Shown: one piece after another, positions 49,459-57,810 of the stretch | How positions within the stretch are numbered: position 1 is the first letter of the stretch | Layout of the letters: each line of letters begins with the position of its first letter | Assembly: GCF_963422335.1 (NCBI RefSeq) | Contig: NZ_OY729424.1 | Span: 3,720,001-3,784,000, forward strand | Source of the DNA: an uncultured Roseateles sp. | GTDB lineage: Bacteria; Pseudomonadota; Gammaproteobacteria; Burkholderiales; Burkholderiaceae_C | Length of the DNA stretch: 64,000 bases | Reading direction: 5' to 3' | The notes under the pieces: model-generated | The model's input: only the letters and a program-made list of their open reading frames with translations | What the model was told of the DNA's origin: nothing | Databases searched by the model: none | Made by a program: the position numbers and the translations under genes

Positions 49459-51057
49459 ATGCATGACAAGATCCTGATACTCGATTTCGGCTCCCAGGTC
49501 ACCCAGCTGATCGCTCGCCGCGTGCGCGAAGCCCATGTGTTCTGCGAGGTCCATCCCAACGATGTGTCGGACGAGTTCATCCGCAGCTTCGGGGCCAAGG
49601 CCATCATCCTGTCGGGCTCTCATGCCTCGACCTACGAAGAGCATGACCTGCGCGCGCCTCAGGCGGTGTGGGATAGTGGCGTGCCGGTGCTGGGCATCTG
49701 CTACGGCATGTTCACGATGACGGTGCAGCTCGGCGGCGAGGTGGAGGCCAGCACGCACCGCGAGTTCGGCTATGCCGAGGTGCGGGCCCATGGCCACACC
49801 GAGCTGCTCAAGGGCATCGAAGACTTCGCCACGCCCGAGGGCCACGGCATGTTGAAGGTCTGGATGAGCCATGGCGACAAGGTCACGGCCATGCCCCCGG
49901 GCTTCAAGCTGATGGCCTCCACGCCCAGCTGCCCGATCGCCGGCATGGCCAATGAAGAAAAGCACTACTACGCCGTGCAGTTCCACCCCGAGGTCACGCA
50001 CACGGTGCAGGGCGCGGCGCTGCTGACTCGCTTTGTGCGCGATATCGCCGGCTGCAAGGGCGACTGGATCATGGGCGACTACGTCAACGAGGCGGTGGCC
50101 CGCATTCGCGAGCAGGTCGGCGACGAGGAGGTCATCCTGGGCCTGTCCGGCGGCGTCGATTCCAGCGTTGCGGCGGCGCTGATACACCGCGCCATCGGCG
50201 ACCAGCTGACCTGCGTGTTCGTTGACCACGGCCTCTTGCGCCTCAACGAAGGCCAGATGGTGATGGACATGTTCGTCGGCCAGCTGCATGCCAAGGTCAT
50301 CCATGTGGACGCCAGCGAGCAGTTCCTGGGCCACCTGAAAGGCGTTTCCGACCCCGAGCAGAAGCGCAAGATCATAGGCCGCGAATTCGTCGAGGTCTTC
50401 AAGGCCGAGGCCGGCAAGCTCAAGGGCGCCGGTGCCAAGGGCGCCAAATGGCTGGCCCAGGGCACCATCTATCCGGACGTGATCGAGTCGGGTGGCGCCA
50501 AGACGAAGAAGGCGGTCACCATCAAGAGCCACCACAACGTCGGTGGCCTGCCCGAGCAGCTGGGCCTGAAGCTCTTGGAGCCGCTGCGCGAGCTGTTCAA
50601 GGACGAGGTGCGCGAGCTGGGCCTGGCCCTGGGCCTGCCCGAGGCCATGGTCTACCGCCATCCCTTCCCCGGCCCGGGCCTGGGCGTGCGCATCCTGGGC
50701 GAGGTGAAGAAGGAGTACGCGATGCTGCTGCAACGCGCCGACGCCATCTTCATCGAAGAGCTGCGCAACACCATGGACCCGGCCACCGGCAAGAGCTGGT
50801 ATCAGCTGACCAGCCAGGCCTTCACCGTCTTCCTGCCGGTGAAGAGCGTCGGCGTGATGGGCGACGGCCGCACCTACGACTACGTCGTGGCCCTGCGCGC
50901 CGTGCAGACCAGCGATTTCATGACCGCCGACTGGGCCGAGCTGCCCTACAGCCTGCTGAAGAAGGTGTCGGGCCGCATCATCAACGAGGTGCGTGGCATC
51001 AACCGCGTGACTTACGACGTGTCGAGCAAGCCGCCGGCGACGATCGAGTGGGAGTGA
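49459..51057 (+). CDS. guaA: GMP synthase (glutamine-hydrolysing)
   Basis: The 532-residue enzyme converts XMP to GMP. The glutamine amidotransferase half has nucleophile GICYGM (about 79) and the catalytic histidine-glutamate pair in FHPEVTH; the ATP pyrophosphatase half has SGGVDSS (about 230); the dimerisation end has HPFPGPGLGVRILG. Complete and of normal length. It follows the MFS gene by 19 bases. Confidence 0.97.
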   Translation: MHDKILILDFGSQVTQLIARRVREAHVFCEVHPNDVSDEFIRSFGAKAIILSGSHASTYEEHDLRAPQAVWDSGVPVLGICYGMFTMTVQLGGEVEASTHREFGYAEVRAHGHTELLKGIEDFATPEGHGMLKVWMSHGDKVTAMPPGFKLMASTPSCPIAGMANEEKHYYAVQFHPEVTHTVQGAALLTRFVRDIAGCKGDWIMGDYVNEAVARIREQVGDEEVILGLSGGVDSSVAAALIHRAIGDQLTCVFVDHGLLRLNEGQMVMDMFVGQLHAKVIHVDASEQFLGHLKGVSDPEQKRKIIGREFVEVFKAEAGKLKGAGAKGAKWLAQGTIYPDVIESGGAKTKKAVTIKSHHNVGGLPEQLGLKLLEPLRELFKDEVRELGLALGLPEAMVYRHPFPGPGLGVRILGEVKKEYAMLLQRADAIFIEELRNTMDPATGKSWYQLTSQAFTVFLPVKSVGVMGDGRTYDYVVALRAVQTSDFMTADWAELPYSLLKKVSGRIINEVRGINRVTYDVSSKPPATIEWE

Positions 51058-51081
51058 CCTCCTCCCAGCCATGAGCCGCTG

Positions 51082-51927
51082 ATGGCCGCGACTGCACCCC
51101 ACCACTGCCGTGTGCTCGGCTCGCCCTGGCCCGGGGTCTATGGCGTGCAGACCGACAGCGCGCGCCACTTCGGCCGGCATTGGCATGGCACGTTCGGCAT
51201 CGGCTTGCTGGAGCGGGGCGCGCAGCGCTCGGCCAGCGGGCGCGGTGCCGTCGAGGCGTTCGCGGGCGATCTGATCACCAGCAACCCGGGCGAGGTGCAT
51301 GACGGCCGGCCGCTGGGTGATGCGCCGCGACGCTGGCATATGCTGCATCTGGACCCGGACGTGATCGCGGCCATGGCGGCGCCGGGCTGGAGCCTGCTCG
51401 ATGTCGAATGGACGCGGCCGGTGATTCAGGACGCCCGGCTGCGCGCGGCACTGCGGCGGCTGATGGGCCAGATGGAGCTCTGGAGCACGGGCCGGGCCTC
51501 GACCGATGCCGACCGGCTCGCCTGCGAGGAGTCGCTGGTGCAGACCTGCGGCCTGCTGCTGGACCGGCATTCGACCGCTGCGCCGGTGGAGGATGCTGGC
51601 GGCGATATTGCCCGGGTGCGAGAGCGCCTGGCCGATGAGGTGCCGGACGCGCCCACGCTGACCGAGCTGGCCGCCATGGCCGGCCTGAGCAAATACCAGC
51701 TGCTGCGGCGTTTCACCCAGGCCTACGGCCTGCCGCCGCATGCCTGGCTGCAGCAGCAGCGCGTGGAGCGGGCCAGGCGCCTGATACGCGATGGCGACGA
51801 CCTGGCGACGGCCGCTCTGGCTTCAGGCTTTGCCGATCAGAGCCACATGACCCGCTTGTTCGGCCGGCAATTCGGCTTCACGCCCGGGGCCTGGCAGCAG
51901 GCCGCCGTGCGCCGGCGTCCGCAATAA
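51082..51927 (+). CDS. AraC-family regulator with cupin-type sensor domain
   Basis: The 281-residue protein has an N-terminal cupin-like AraC_binding domain (HWHGTFGIGLLERG, GDLITSNPGEVHDG) and a C-terminal double HTH (about 185-275, with GLSKYQLLRRFTQAYGLPPHAW and FADQSHMTRLFGRQFGFTPG). Regulators of this form are often placed before exporter genes, here a DMT transporter 60 bases downstream on the same strand. The effector is unknown. Confidence 0.9.
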   Translation: MAATAPHHCRVLGSPWPGVYGVQTDSARHFGRHWHGTFGIGLLERGAQRSASGRGAVEAFAGDLITSNPGEVHDGRPLGDAPRRWHMLHLDPDVIAAMAAPGWSLLDVEWTRPVIQDARLRAALRRLMGQMELWSTGRASTDADRLACEESLVQTCGLLLDRHSTAAPVEDAGGDIARVRERLADEVPDAPTLTELAAMAGLSKYQLLRRFTQAYGLPPHAWLQQQRVERARRLIRDGDDLATAALASGFADQSHMTRLFGRQFGFTPGAWQQAAVRRRPQ

Positions 51928-51987
51928 CGTTCAAGACGCCCGCAAGCCCAACACCGAGACTCTGCCCGATTCACTGGGGAGATCGGG

Positions 51988-52878
51988 ATGAGAGAAACGT
52001 TGCAAGGCCAGCTGCTGTGCAGCCTGGCCATGGTGCTGGTGGGCAGCACGGTGGTGGTCAGCAAGATCATTGGGGTGGAGGTCGAGCCCTTTCTGGCCAC
52101 GGCGATGCGCCATGCGCTGGCGCTGCCGGTGTTCCTGCTGCTGATGCGAGTGAAGGGCGAGCGGCTGCCGCGCGTCGGCGCCCGCGACGCGGCCCTGCTG
52201 CTGGTGCAGGCGGCGGCCGGCAGCGTGGGCTACACGGTGCTGCTGATCCAGGGCGTGGTGCTGGCCGGCGCGGCCAATGCCGGCATCGTCACCGGCACCC
52301 TGCCGGCGGTGGCGGCCCTGTTTGCGGTGCTGTTCCTGGGCGAGCGGCCGGGCCTGCGATTGGGGCTGGCCATCACGCTGGCGGCGCTGGGCGTCGTCGT
52401 CGTGAGCCTGCCGTCCGGCGCCCCGGCGCTGGACACGCAGCGGCTCAAGGGCATCGCCCTGGTGCTCGCCGCGGTGGCCTGCGAGGCGGTGTTCATCCTG
52501 GCCAACAAGCGGCTGTCGCGCCCGGTGCCGGCGCTGGCTCTGTCCACGCTGATGTGCGCCGGCGGGTTGCTGCTGTCGCTGCTGCCCGCCTGGCTGGCGG
52601 CGGGCTCGACGCCCTTCGCCTTTGCCACACCGGCGCTGCTGGGCATCGTCTACTACGCCTGGGTGCCCACGGTGCTCGGTTTCCTGCTCTGGTATGCGGG
52701 CAGTGCGCGCACCAGTGGCGCAAGGGCCTCGCTGGCCACCGCCTGGTTGCCGGTTTCGGCGATGCTGCTGTCGGCGCTGTGTCTCGCCGAGCCCATCAAC
52801 GCCTGGCAGTGGCTGGGCCTGGGCTGCGTGCTGCTGGCCATGGTGCTGGCAACCGAGACCCGTCAGGCGCCGGCCTGA
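51988..52878 (+). CDS. DMT-superfamily (EamA) transporter
   Basis: The 296-residue protein has about ten membrane helices in two EamA repeats (LLCSLAMVLVGSTVVVSKII and KGIALVLAAVACEAVFILANK). Likely a metabolite or amino-acid exporter controlled by the AraC gene ahead of it. The 3' end overlaps the convergent methyltransferase gene by 16 bases. Confidence 0.9.
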   Translation: MRETLQGQLLCSLAMVLVGSTVVVSKIIGVEVEPFLATAMRHALALPVFLLLMRVKGERLPRVGARDAALLLVQAAAGSVGYTVLLIQGVVLAGAANAGIVTGTLPAVAALFAVLFLGERPGLRLGLAITLAALGVVVVSLPSGAPALDTQRLKGIALVLAAVACEAVFILANKRLSRPVPALALSTLMCAGGLLLSLLPAWLAAGSTPFAFATPALLGIVYYAWVPTVLGFLLWYAGSARTSGARASLATAWLPVSAMLLSALCLAEPINAWQWLGLGCVLLAMVLATETRQAPA

Positions 52879-53651
52879 TGCCGCCTGGCCACAAAGAACA
52901 GGCGCGGAAAGGCCAGCAACCGCTTGCCATCGGCGCGTGCCGGGTAGGCGGCGGCGATGCGCCGCTCGTACTCGGCCAGGAACAGCGGCTGCAGCTCGGC
53001 CGGCAGCGCCTCTACAAAGGGCTTCAAGCCGGTGGCGCGCAGCCATTGGACGATGGCCGCGGCGTCATCCATCAGGTGGTAGTAGGTGGTGCGCCAGACA
53101 TCGACCTCGGCCGTGGGCGCCAGCAGATCGTAGTAGCGCTCCGCCGGCAGGATGCGCGCGCGCAGCTTGCCGGCGTCGCCGATGGCCGGCGCAAAGCGCG
53201 GGTCGGCGGCGACCTCACGCATCAGCTGGTGCGAGGGTTGGTCGAGGTTGTCGGGCATCTGCACCGCCAGCACGCCGCCGGGTGCCAGCGCGGCCAGCAA
53301 GCGGGCCATCAGTTGCTCGTGATCGGGCACCCATTGCAGCGCCGCATTGGCATAGGCCAGATCAACCGGTGCGGCGGGCTGCCAGGAGGCGATATCGCCA
53401 AGCTCGAAGCTCAGGTCTGGCAGCCGCTGCCGTGCGCTGGCCAACATGGCGGGCGAGCTGTCCAGCCCCGCGATGCTGGCCTGGCCGTAGCGGGCCAGCA
53501 GCAGTTCGGTCGAATTGCCCGGGCCGCAACCCAGGTCCACCACCCGGCCGGGCGCCGTCAGCGGCACGCGGGCCAGCAACTCGGCGGCGGGGCGGGTGCG
53601 CTCGTCTTCAAAGCGCGCGTAGAGGGCGGGGTTCCAGTCCTGTTGGCTCAT
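52863..53651 (-). CDS. tam: Trans-aconitate 2-methyltransferase-like SAM methyltransferase
   Basis: The 262-residue protein has the SAM-binding motif VVDLGCGPGNSTELL (about 34-48), GLDSSPAML, and the Tam-type segments YANAALQWVPDHEQLM and QMPDNLDQPSHQLMREVA. Tam methylates trans-aconitate, an inhibitor formed from the TCA intermediate cis-aconitate. The start at 53651 has AAGGAG eight bases ahead. A 14-base palindrome lies 35-48 bases upstream. Confidence 0.88.
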   Translation of the reverse strand: MSQQDWNPALYARFEDERTRPAAELLARVPLTAPGRVVDLGCGPGNSTELLLARYGQASIAGLDSSPAMLASARQRLPDLSFELGDIASWQPAAPVDLAYANAALQWVPDHEQLMARLLAALAPGGVLAVQMPDNLDQPSHQLMREVAADPRFAPAIGDAGKLRARILPAERYYDLLAPTAEVDVWRTTYYHLMDDAAAIVQWLRATGLKPFVEALPAELQPLFLAEYERRIAAAYPARADGKRLLAFPRLFFVARRHQAGA

Positions 53652-53685
53652 GGCTTGCTCCTTGAAATACTTCGGCGGGTCTTGT

Positions 53686-53699
53686 GTCTTATATAAGAC
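53686..53699. promoter_or_regulatory. 14-bp perfect palindrome upstream of tam
   Basis: GTCTTATATAAGAC is fully self-complementary and very A/T-rich for this genome. It lies 35-48 bases before the tam ATG and 47 bases before the divergent sugar kinase ATG, and its TATATA core overlaps a possible -10 box. It is a probable binding site for a dimeric repressor. Confidence 0.55.
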
Positions 53700-53745
53700 T
53701 TGGGTTGAATTGTAGCGTCTCCGCCTTTGTGCGCGACACTGCGGT

Positions 53746-54642
53746 ATGAGCAACTTGACCTCCGTAGTGGTGCTCGGCGAGGCGCTGCTAGACCTGTTTC
53801 CCGATGGCGCGGTGGTCGGCGGCGCGCCGTTCAATCTGGCGCGCAACCTCGCTGCGCTGGGTGCTGCGCCGCTGATGGTGACGCGCATCGGCGCCGACGC
53901 TGCTGGTGAGCGCATCGCCGAGGCGTTCGCCCGTTTCGGCATGGACGCCAGCGGCCTGCAGCGCGACCCTCAGCGGGCCACCGGCGTGGTCCAGGTGTCG
54001 ATGGAGGGCCGGCAGCACCGCTTCGAGATCGGCGCCGACAGCGCCTGGGATGCACTCGATGCGGCGGCCTTGGTGCGCTGCGTCGAGGCGGCCCAGCCGG
54101 CCTGGATCTGCTTCGGTACGCTGGCCCAGCGCGACCCGGTGTCGCGAGCGGCAATACGCGCCGGCCTGGCCTGCACCGGAGCCCGCCGTTTTCTCGACCT
54201 GAACCTGCGTGATGGCCCGGACAACCGCGCCCTGGCCGAGGCCTCGCTGGCACTGGCCGATGTCGTCAAGGTCAATGAGGCCGAGTTGGAGATGCTGCTG
54301 GGCTGGCTGGGCGAGCCAGGTCACCCCGCTGCCGCGGAAGCCTTGATCGACCGCTTTGGTTTGCAGACCCTGGTCGTGACCCGGGGCGCCGAGGGCTATT
54401 CCTGCTTCGACGCGGCCGGGCGTCGCTGGCTGGAGGGGGCTTCGCCGGCCGTGGACGTGGTTGATACCGTTGGCGCCGGCGATGCCTTCTCTGCGGTATT
54501 TCTGCTGGGCTGCCTGCGCCAATGGCCGCTGGCCATCACACTGCAATGTGCTGCCGAGTTCGCCTCCACCGTTTGCACCTTCATGGGTGCTGTGGACCCC
54601 AGCGGGCGCGTCTATGCCGCCGCCCGCGCGGCTTGGCGCTAG
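53746..54642 (+). CDS. PfkB-family carbohydrate kinase (fructokinase-like)
   Basis: The 298-residue protein has the PfkB signatures GGAPFNLARNLAALG near the start (about 26-40) and DTVGAGDAFSAVFL near the end (about 242-255), with the catalytic aspartate in GAGD. Probable substrate is fructose or another hexose; PfkB kinases also take ribose or nucleosides, and there is no transporter or sugar operon beside it to decide. Confidence 0.88.
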   Translation: MSNLTSVVVLGEALLDLFPDGAVVGGAPFNLARNLAALGAAPLMVTRIGADAAGERIAEAFARFGMDASGLQRDPQRATGVVQVSMEGRQHRFEIGADSAWDALDAAALVRCVEAAQPAWICFGTLAQRDPVSRAAIRAGLACTGARRFLDLNLRDGPDNRALAEASLALADVVKVNEAELEMLLGWLGEPGHPAAAEALIDRFGLQTLVVTRGAEGYSCFDAAGRRWLEGASPAVDVVDTVGAGDAFSAVFLLGCLRQWPLAITLQCAAEFASTVCTFMGAVDPSGRVYAAARAAWR

Positions 54643-54674
54643 CATCGAGTCCTGTTGAAGAAGAGGGCAACACC

Positions 54675-54920
54675 ATGCGCATGCTTTTCACGGTCCTGGG
54701 CCTGCTGCTGACGGTGGCCATCGTCGGCATGCTGGTCAAGCAGCAGATGTCGGCGCTCAAACCCAAGCCGACGACGCCCGTGGCTGCCACCGCGGGCTCA
54801 TCGGACAGCACTGCACCGGCACCCGCGAACCAGGTCCAGCAGGTGCGCGACGACGTGCAGAAGGCGCTTGCGCAAGGCGCTGCAGCCAACGCCGCTGCCG
54901 CCTCGGCCGCGAATCAGTAA
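54675..54920 (+). CDS. Small single-pass membrane protein
   Basis: The 81-residue protein has one membrane helix (MLFTVLGLLLTVAIVGMLV, about 3-21), then a basic stretch and a low-complexity Ala/Pro/Ser/Thr tail with a short helix (QVQQVRDDVQKALAQG). No family recognised. It follows the sugar kinase by 32 bases and overlaps the convergent DUF72 gene by seven bases. Confidence 0.65.
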   Translation: MRMLFTVLGLLLTVAIVGMLVKQQMSALKPKPTTPVAATAGSSDSTAPAPANQVQQVRDDVQKALAQGAAANAAAASAANQ

Positions 54921-55939
54921 GCCAGGGCCTGTGCCAAGGTCTGCACCGTGCGGGGCGCGCAGCCCTCGGCATGGTTGCTGATGCAGACATAGGCTTTGTG
55001 ACCCGCCTCGACGGTGGCCCGCATCACCCGGCTCAACAGCGCATGGGTGGCGGGGTCCGGGTCCAGGATCTGGTCGAACAGGCCGTAGCGTTTTTGAGCT
55101 TCCTCATAGCCGAAGGGGCCGAAGCGGGCGTGCAGATTCCAGCGGCAGACCAACGGCCCGGGCCAGAGGCGCCGCAACACCTTCAGCTGCAGTTCCAGAT
55201 CACCCAGCTTCGGGTGAACGCCCAGGCAGTAGGTGGCGCCATGGCGCTTGAGCAGATCGGCGAAGGCGGGCGTCAGAAATGCCGGGTCGCGCACCTCGAC
55301 GGCAATCACACCATCGGGCGCCACCGGCTGCAGCGGGGGCAGGGCGGCCAGCATCGCGTCCAGCTTGTACAGTACCTCGGGCATGTTCGCCAGCTGCTGC
55401 GGCGCCAGCGGGCTGAGCTGGAACACCAGCGCGCCGATCTTTGCGCCCAGGCCCTCAAGCGCCGGCTGCACGAATTCCTGGACGGCCAGCACCGGATCGA
55501 GAAAGGCGGTGTTCAGCTGCTGGCCACGGCCGTCCTCATCGCGCACCTGGGCGTCGCTGACCAGGCTGGGTGCCTTGACGACGAAGCGAAAATCCGCCGG
55601 CACCTGGGCGGCATAGCGCTCGTACTGGGCGGCAGTCAGCGCGCGGTAGAAGTTGCGGTCTATGCTGACGGTGCGCATCAGCGGGTGCCGGGCGTAGGTC
55701 TGCAGGCCCTGGCGCGACAGCAGCGACTCGCCATGCTCGCCGGCCCAGACCAGGCCGGCCCAGCCGGGGTAGCTCCACGACGAAGTGCCCAGATGCAGCT
55801 GTGGCGGCAGGCGCTGGGCCAGAGCCAGGATGTCGGCATCAACAGGCGCGGGCTGGATGCTGCTGCCCGCACCTTTGGGCACGCGCTCGACGGCGGCCGG
55901 GACGGGCAGGATGTCATCGGGAAACAAGGCGTCTTGCAT
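54914..55939 (-). CDS. DUF72 (YecE-like) protein
   Basis: The 341-residue protein has the DUF72 TIM-barrel-like pattern: LHLGTSSWSYPGWAGLVW, VSIDRNFYRALTAAQYERYA, FRFVVKAPS, and VFQLSPLAPQQL. YecE-like proteins are widespread with no fixed function. The ATG at 55939 precedes the conserved part; a longer start at 56026 would run into the tadA promoter region. Confidence 0.88.
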   Translation of the reverse strand: MQDALFPDDILPVPAAVERVPKGAGSSIQPAPVDADILALAQRLPPQLHLGTSSWSYPGWAGLVWAGEHGESLLSRQGLQTYARHPLMRTVSIDRNFYRALTAAQYERYAAQVPADFRFVVKAPSLVSDAQVRDEDGRGQQLNTAFLDPVLAVQEFVQPALEGLGAKIGALVFQLSPLAPQQLANMPEVLYKLDAMLAALPPLQPVAPDGVIAVEVRDPAFLTPAFADLLKRHGATYCLGVHPKLGDLELQLKVLRRLWPGPLVCRWNLHARFGPFGYEEAQKRYGLFDQILDPDPATHALLSRVMRATVEAGHKAYVCISNHAEGCAPRTVQTLAQALAY

Positions 55940-56004
55940 GGGGCAAGCATAGCGTTGACGGCGGCCTCGCCGACCCGGGTTGCTACACTTCGCCCCGCTT
56001 GCCC

Positions 56005-56589
56005 ATGACCGATTCCGACTCCCCATCCACCGCCCAGCCCGGCGCCTCCGAGACCCTGGCCGCGGACACCCATGCCATGCGGCTGGCGCTGGACCAGGCG
56101 CACAACGCGCTGCTGGTCGGTGAGGTGCCGGTGGGCGCGGTGATCATGCGTGGCGGCCAGGTCATTGCCACCGGCTACAACCGGCCCATCACCACGCACG
56201 ACCCGACCGCGCACGCCGAGATCGTCGCGCTGCGCCATGCGGCCCAGCTGCTGGGCAACTACCGTCTGCCCGAGTGCGAGCTGTTCGTGACCTTGGAGCC
56301 TTGTGCCATGTGCGCGATGGCGCTGATGCATGCGCGCTTCAAGCGCGTGGTGTTCGCCGCACCCGACCCCAAGACCGGCGTCGCCGGCTCGGTGCTGGAC
56401 CTGTTTGCCGACAAGCGCCTGAACCACCACACCCAGGTGCAGGGCGGCGTGCTGGCCGAGGCCAGCGCCCAGCTGTTGCGCGACTTCTTTGCCGAGCGGC
56501 GCGTTGCCGCCAAACGCAGGCGCCAGGCTCCGGCCGGTGAGCCTGACCCCATTCCCCAAGGCGAAGCCTTGCACCTGGACGACACATGA
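56005..56589 (+). CDS. tadA: tRNA-specific adenosine deaminase
   Basis: The 194-residue enzyme deaminates the wobble adenosine of tRNA-Arg(ACG) to inosine. It has the zinc and catalytic motif HAEIVALR (about 72) and PCAMCAMAL (about 101), plus DPKTGVAGSVLDLF for tRNA contact. Extra residues at both ends are common in beta-proteobacteria. The stop overlaps the next start as ATGA. Confidence 0.94.
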   Translation: MTDSDSPSTAQPGASETLAADTHAMRLALDQAHNALLVGEVPVGAVIMRGGQVIATGYNRPITTHDPTAHAEIVALRHAAQLLGNYRLPECELFVTLEPCAMCAMALMHARFKRVVFAAPDPKTGVAGSVLDLFADKRLNHHTQVQGGVLAEASAQLLRDFFAERRVAAKRRRQAPAGEPDPIPQGEALHLDDT

Positions 56590-57575
56590 CCCGACACACG
56601 CTGTGTGATACCGCCGAAGGCACTTGCGGCCATACCGATGCCGAGCATCAGCAGATGAGCACGGTGACCCTGTTCACGCCGGCCGGCGTGGTGCTCAAGG
56701 CCGCGCCGCTGAAGCTGGCCGCCAAGCGGCTGAAGGCGCTGGGCTATGACGTCTGCATCGACGGCGATGCCTTGGCCAAGCACCAGCGCTTTGCCGGTGA
56801 CGACGCCACGCGCCTGGCGGCGCTGCACCGCGTGGCCGAGCAGGCGCCCAGCATCGCGCTGGCCACCCGAGGCGGCTACGGCATGACGCGGCTGCTGGAC
56901 GGCATCGACTGGCCGCTGATCGCGCGCAGCGTCGAGCGGGGTACCCGCTGGGTCGGCCAGAGCGATCTGACCTCCTTGCAACTGGGCCTGCTGGCCCATA
57001 CCAAGGCCGCCGCCGGCCTGCACACCTGGGCCGGCCCGCTGGCCTGCGACGACTTCGGCCGCGCCGAGGTCGATGGCGGCGTCGACGATGTGACGCAGGA
57101 CTGCTTCACCGAGGCGATGGACGGCGCGCTGGAGGCCGTGGGCTTCCGCACCGAGGCCGGCTTCGACGGAGTCGACGTCAAGGGCACGCTGTGGGGCGGC
57201 AATCTGTGCGTGCTGAACTCGCTGCTGGGCACACCCCATATGCCACGCATCAAGGGCGGCATCCTGTTCCTGGAAGATGTCAACGAGCACCCCTATCGCA
57301 TCGAGCGCAATCTGCTGCAGCTGCAGCAGGCCGGAGTGCTGGACGCGCAGAAGGCCATTGTGCTGGGCGCCTTCAGCGCCTGGCGCAAATCGCCGCTGGA
57401 CCGGGGCTACACACTCAAAAGCGCCATCGAGGCGGTGCGCGTCCGCACCAAGACGCCTATCCTTACCGGTCTGCCCTTTGGCCATGTGCCGACCAAGGTC
57501 TGCCTGCCGGTGGGGGCCAAGGTCACGCTGGCGGTGCAGGGCAGGGATGCCTTCATGGGCTGGAGCCACTTCTAG
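56586..57575 (+). CDS. ldcA: Muramoyltetrapeptide (LD-) carboxypeptidase, S66 family
   Basis: The 329-residue protein has the S66 features: ALATRGGYGMTRLLDGIDW, the nucleophile serine in VGQSDLTSLQL (about 125), and the GGNLCVLNSLLGTPHMP region; the catalytic Glu/His should follow. It removes the terminal D-Ala from recycled muropeptides in the cytoplasm. The ATGA overlap with tadA indicates coupling. An internal ATG at MSTVTLFTP gives a shorter, conserved start. The next operon imports peptides, which fits wall-peptide recycling. Confidence 0.88.
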   Translation: MTRHTLCDTAEGTCGHTDAEHQQMSTVTLFTPAGVVLKAAPLKLAAKRLKALGYDVCIDGDALAKHQRFAGDDATRLAALHRVAEQAPSIALATRGGYGMTRLLDGIDWPLIARSVERGTRWVGQSDLTSLQLGLLAHTKAAAGLHTWAGPLACDDFGRAEVDGGVDDVTQDCFTEAMDGALEAVGFRTEAGFDGVDVKGTLWGGNLCVLNSLLGTPHMPRIKGGILFLEDVNEHPYRIERNLLQLQQAGVLDAQKAIVLGAFSAWRKSPLDRGYTLKSAIEAVRVRTKTPILTGLPFGHVPTKVCLPVGAKVTLAVQGRDAFMGWSHF

Positions 57576-57810
57576 CCCGGACAAGCGTCTGTTTGGCAAG
57601 CACTTGACGTTTCGCTCCCTGCATTCGAGGGGCGCTTACAGGCAAACCCTGAGTGCCGCGAGCACGATGGCGGTGCGTCAGCGCTTAGAATGCGCGACCA
57701 CGCCTCGGGACGACACGGCCACAAGCCATGCCTTCCAGAGGCTGAATTTTTTTGGACGGGGCGTCATGGTGATCCGTGTGACGCTTGGATCGGGACTTTT
57801 GGAGAGCCAC
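57576..57810. promoter_or_regulatory. Leader region of the peptide ABC transporter operon
   Basis: This 235-bp gap should contain the promoter of the ABC operon. TTGACG (57604-57609) resembles a -35 box, but no matching -10 sequence at suitable distance is convincing. An upstream in-frame ATG at 57766 would add 15 residues ahead of the lipoprotein signal. Confidence 0.3.
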
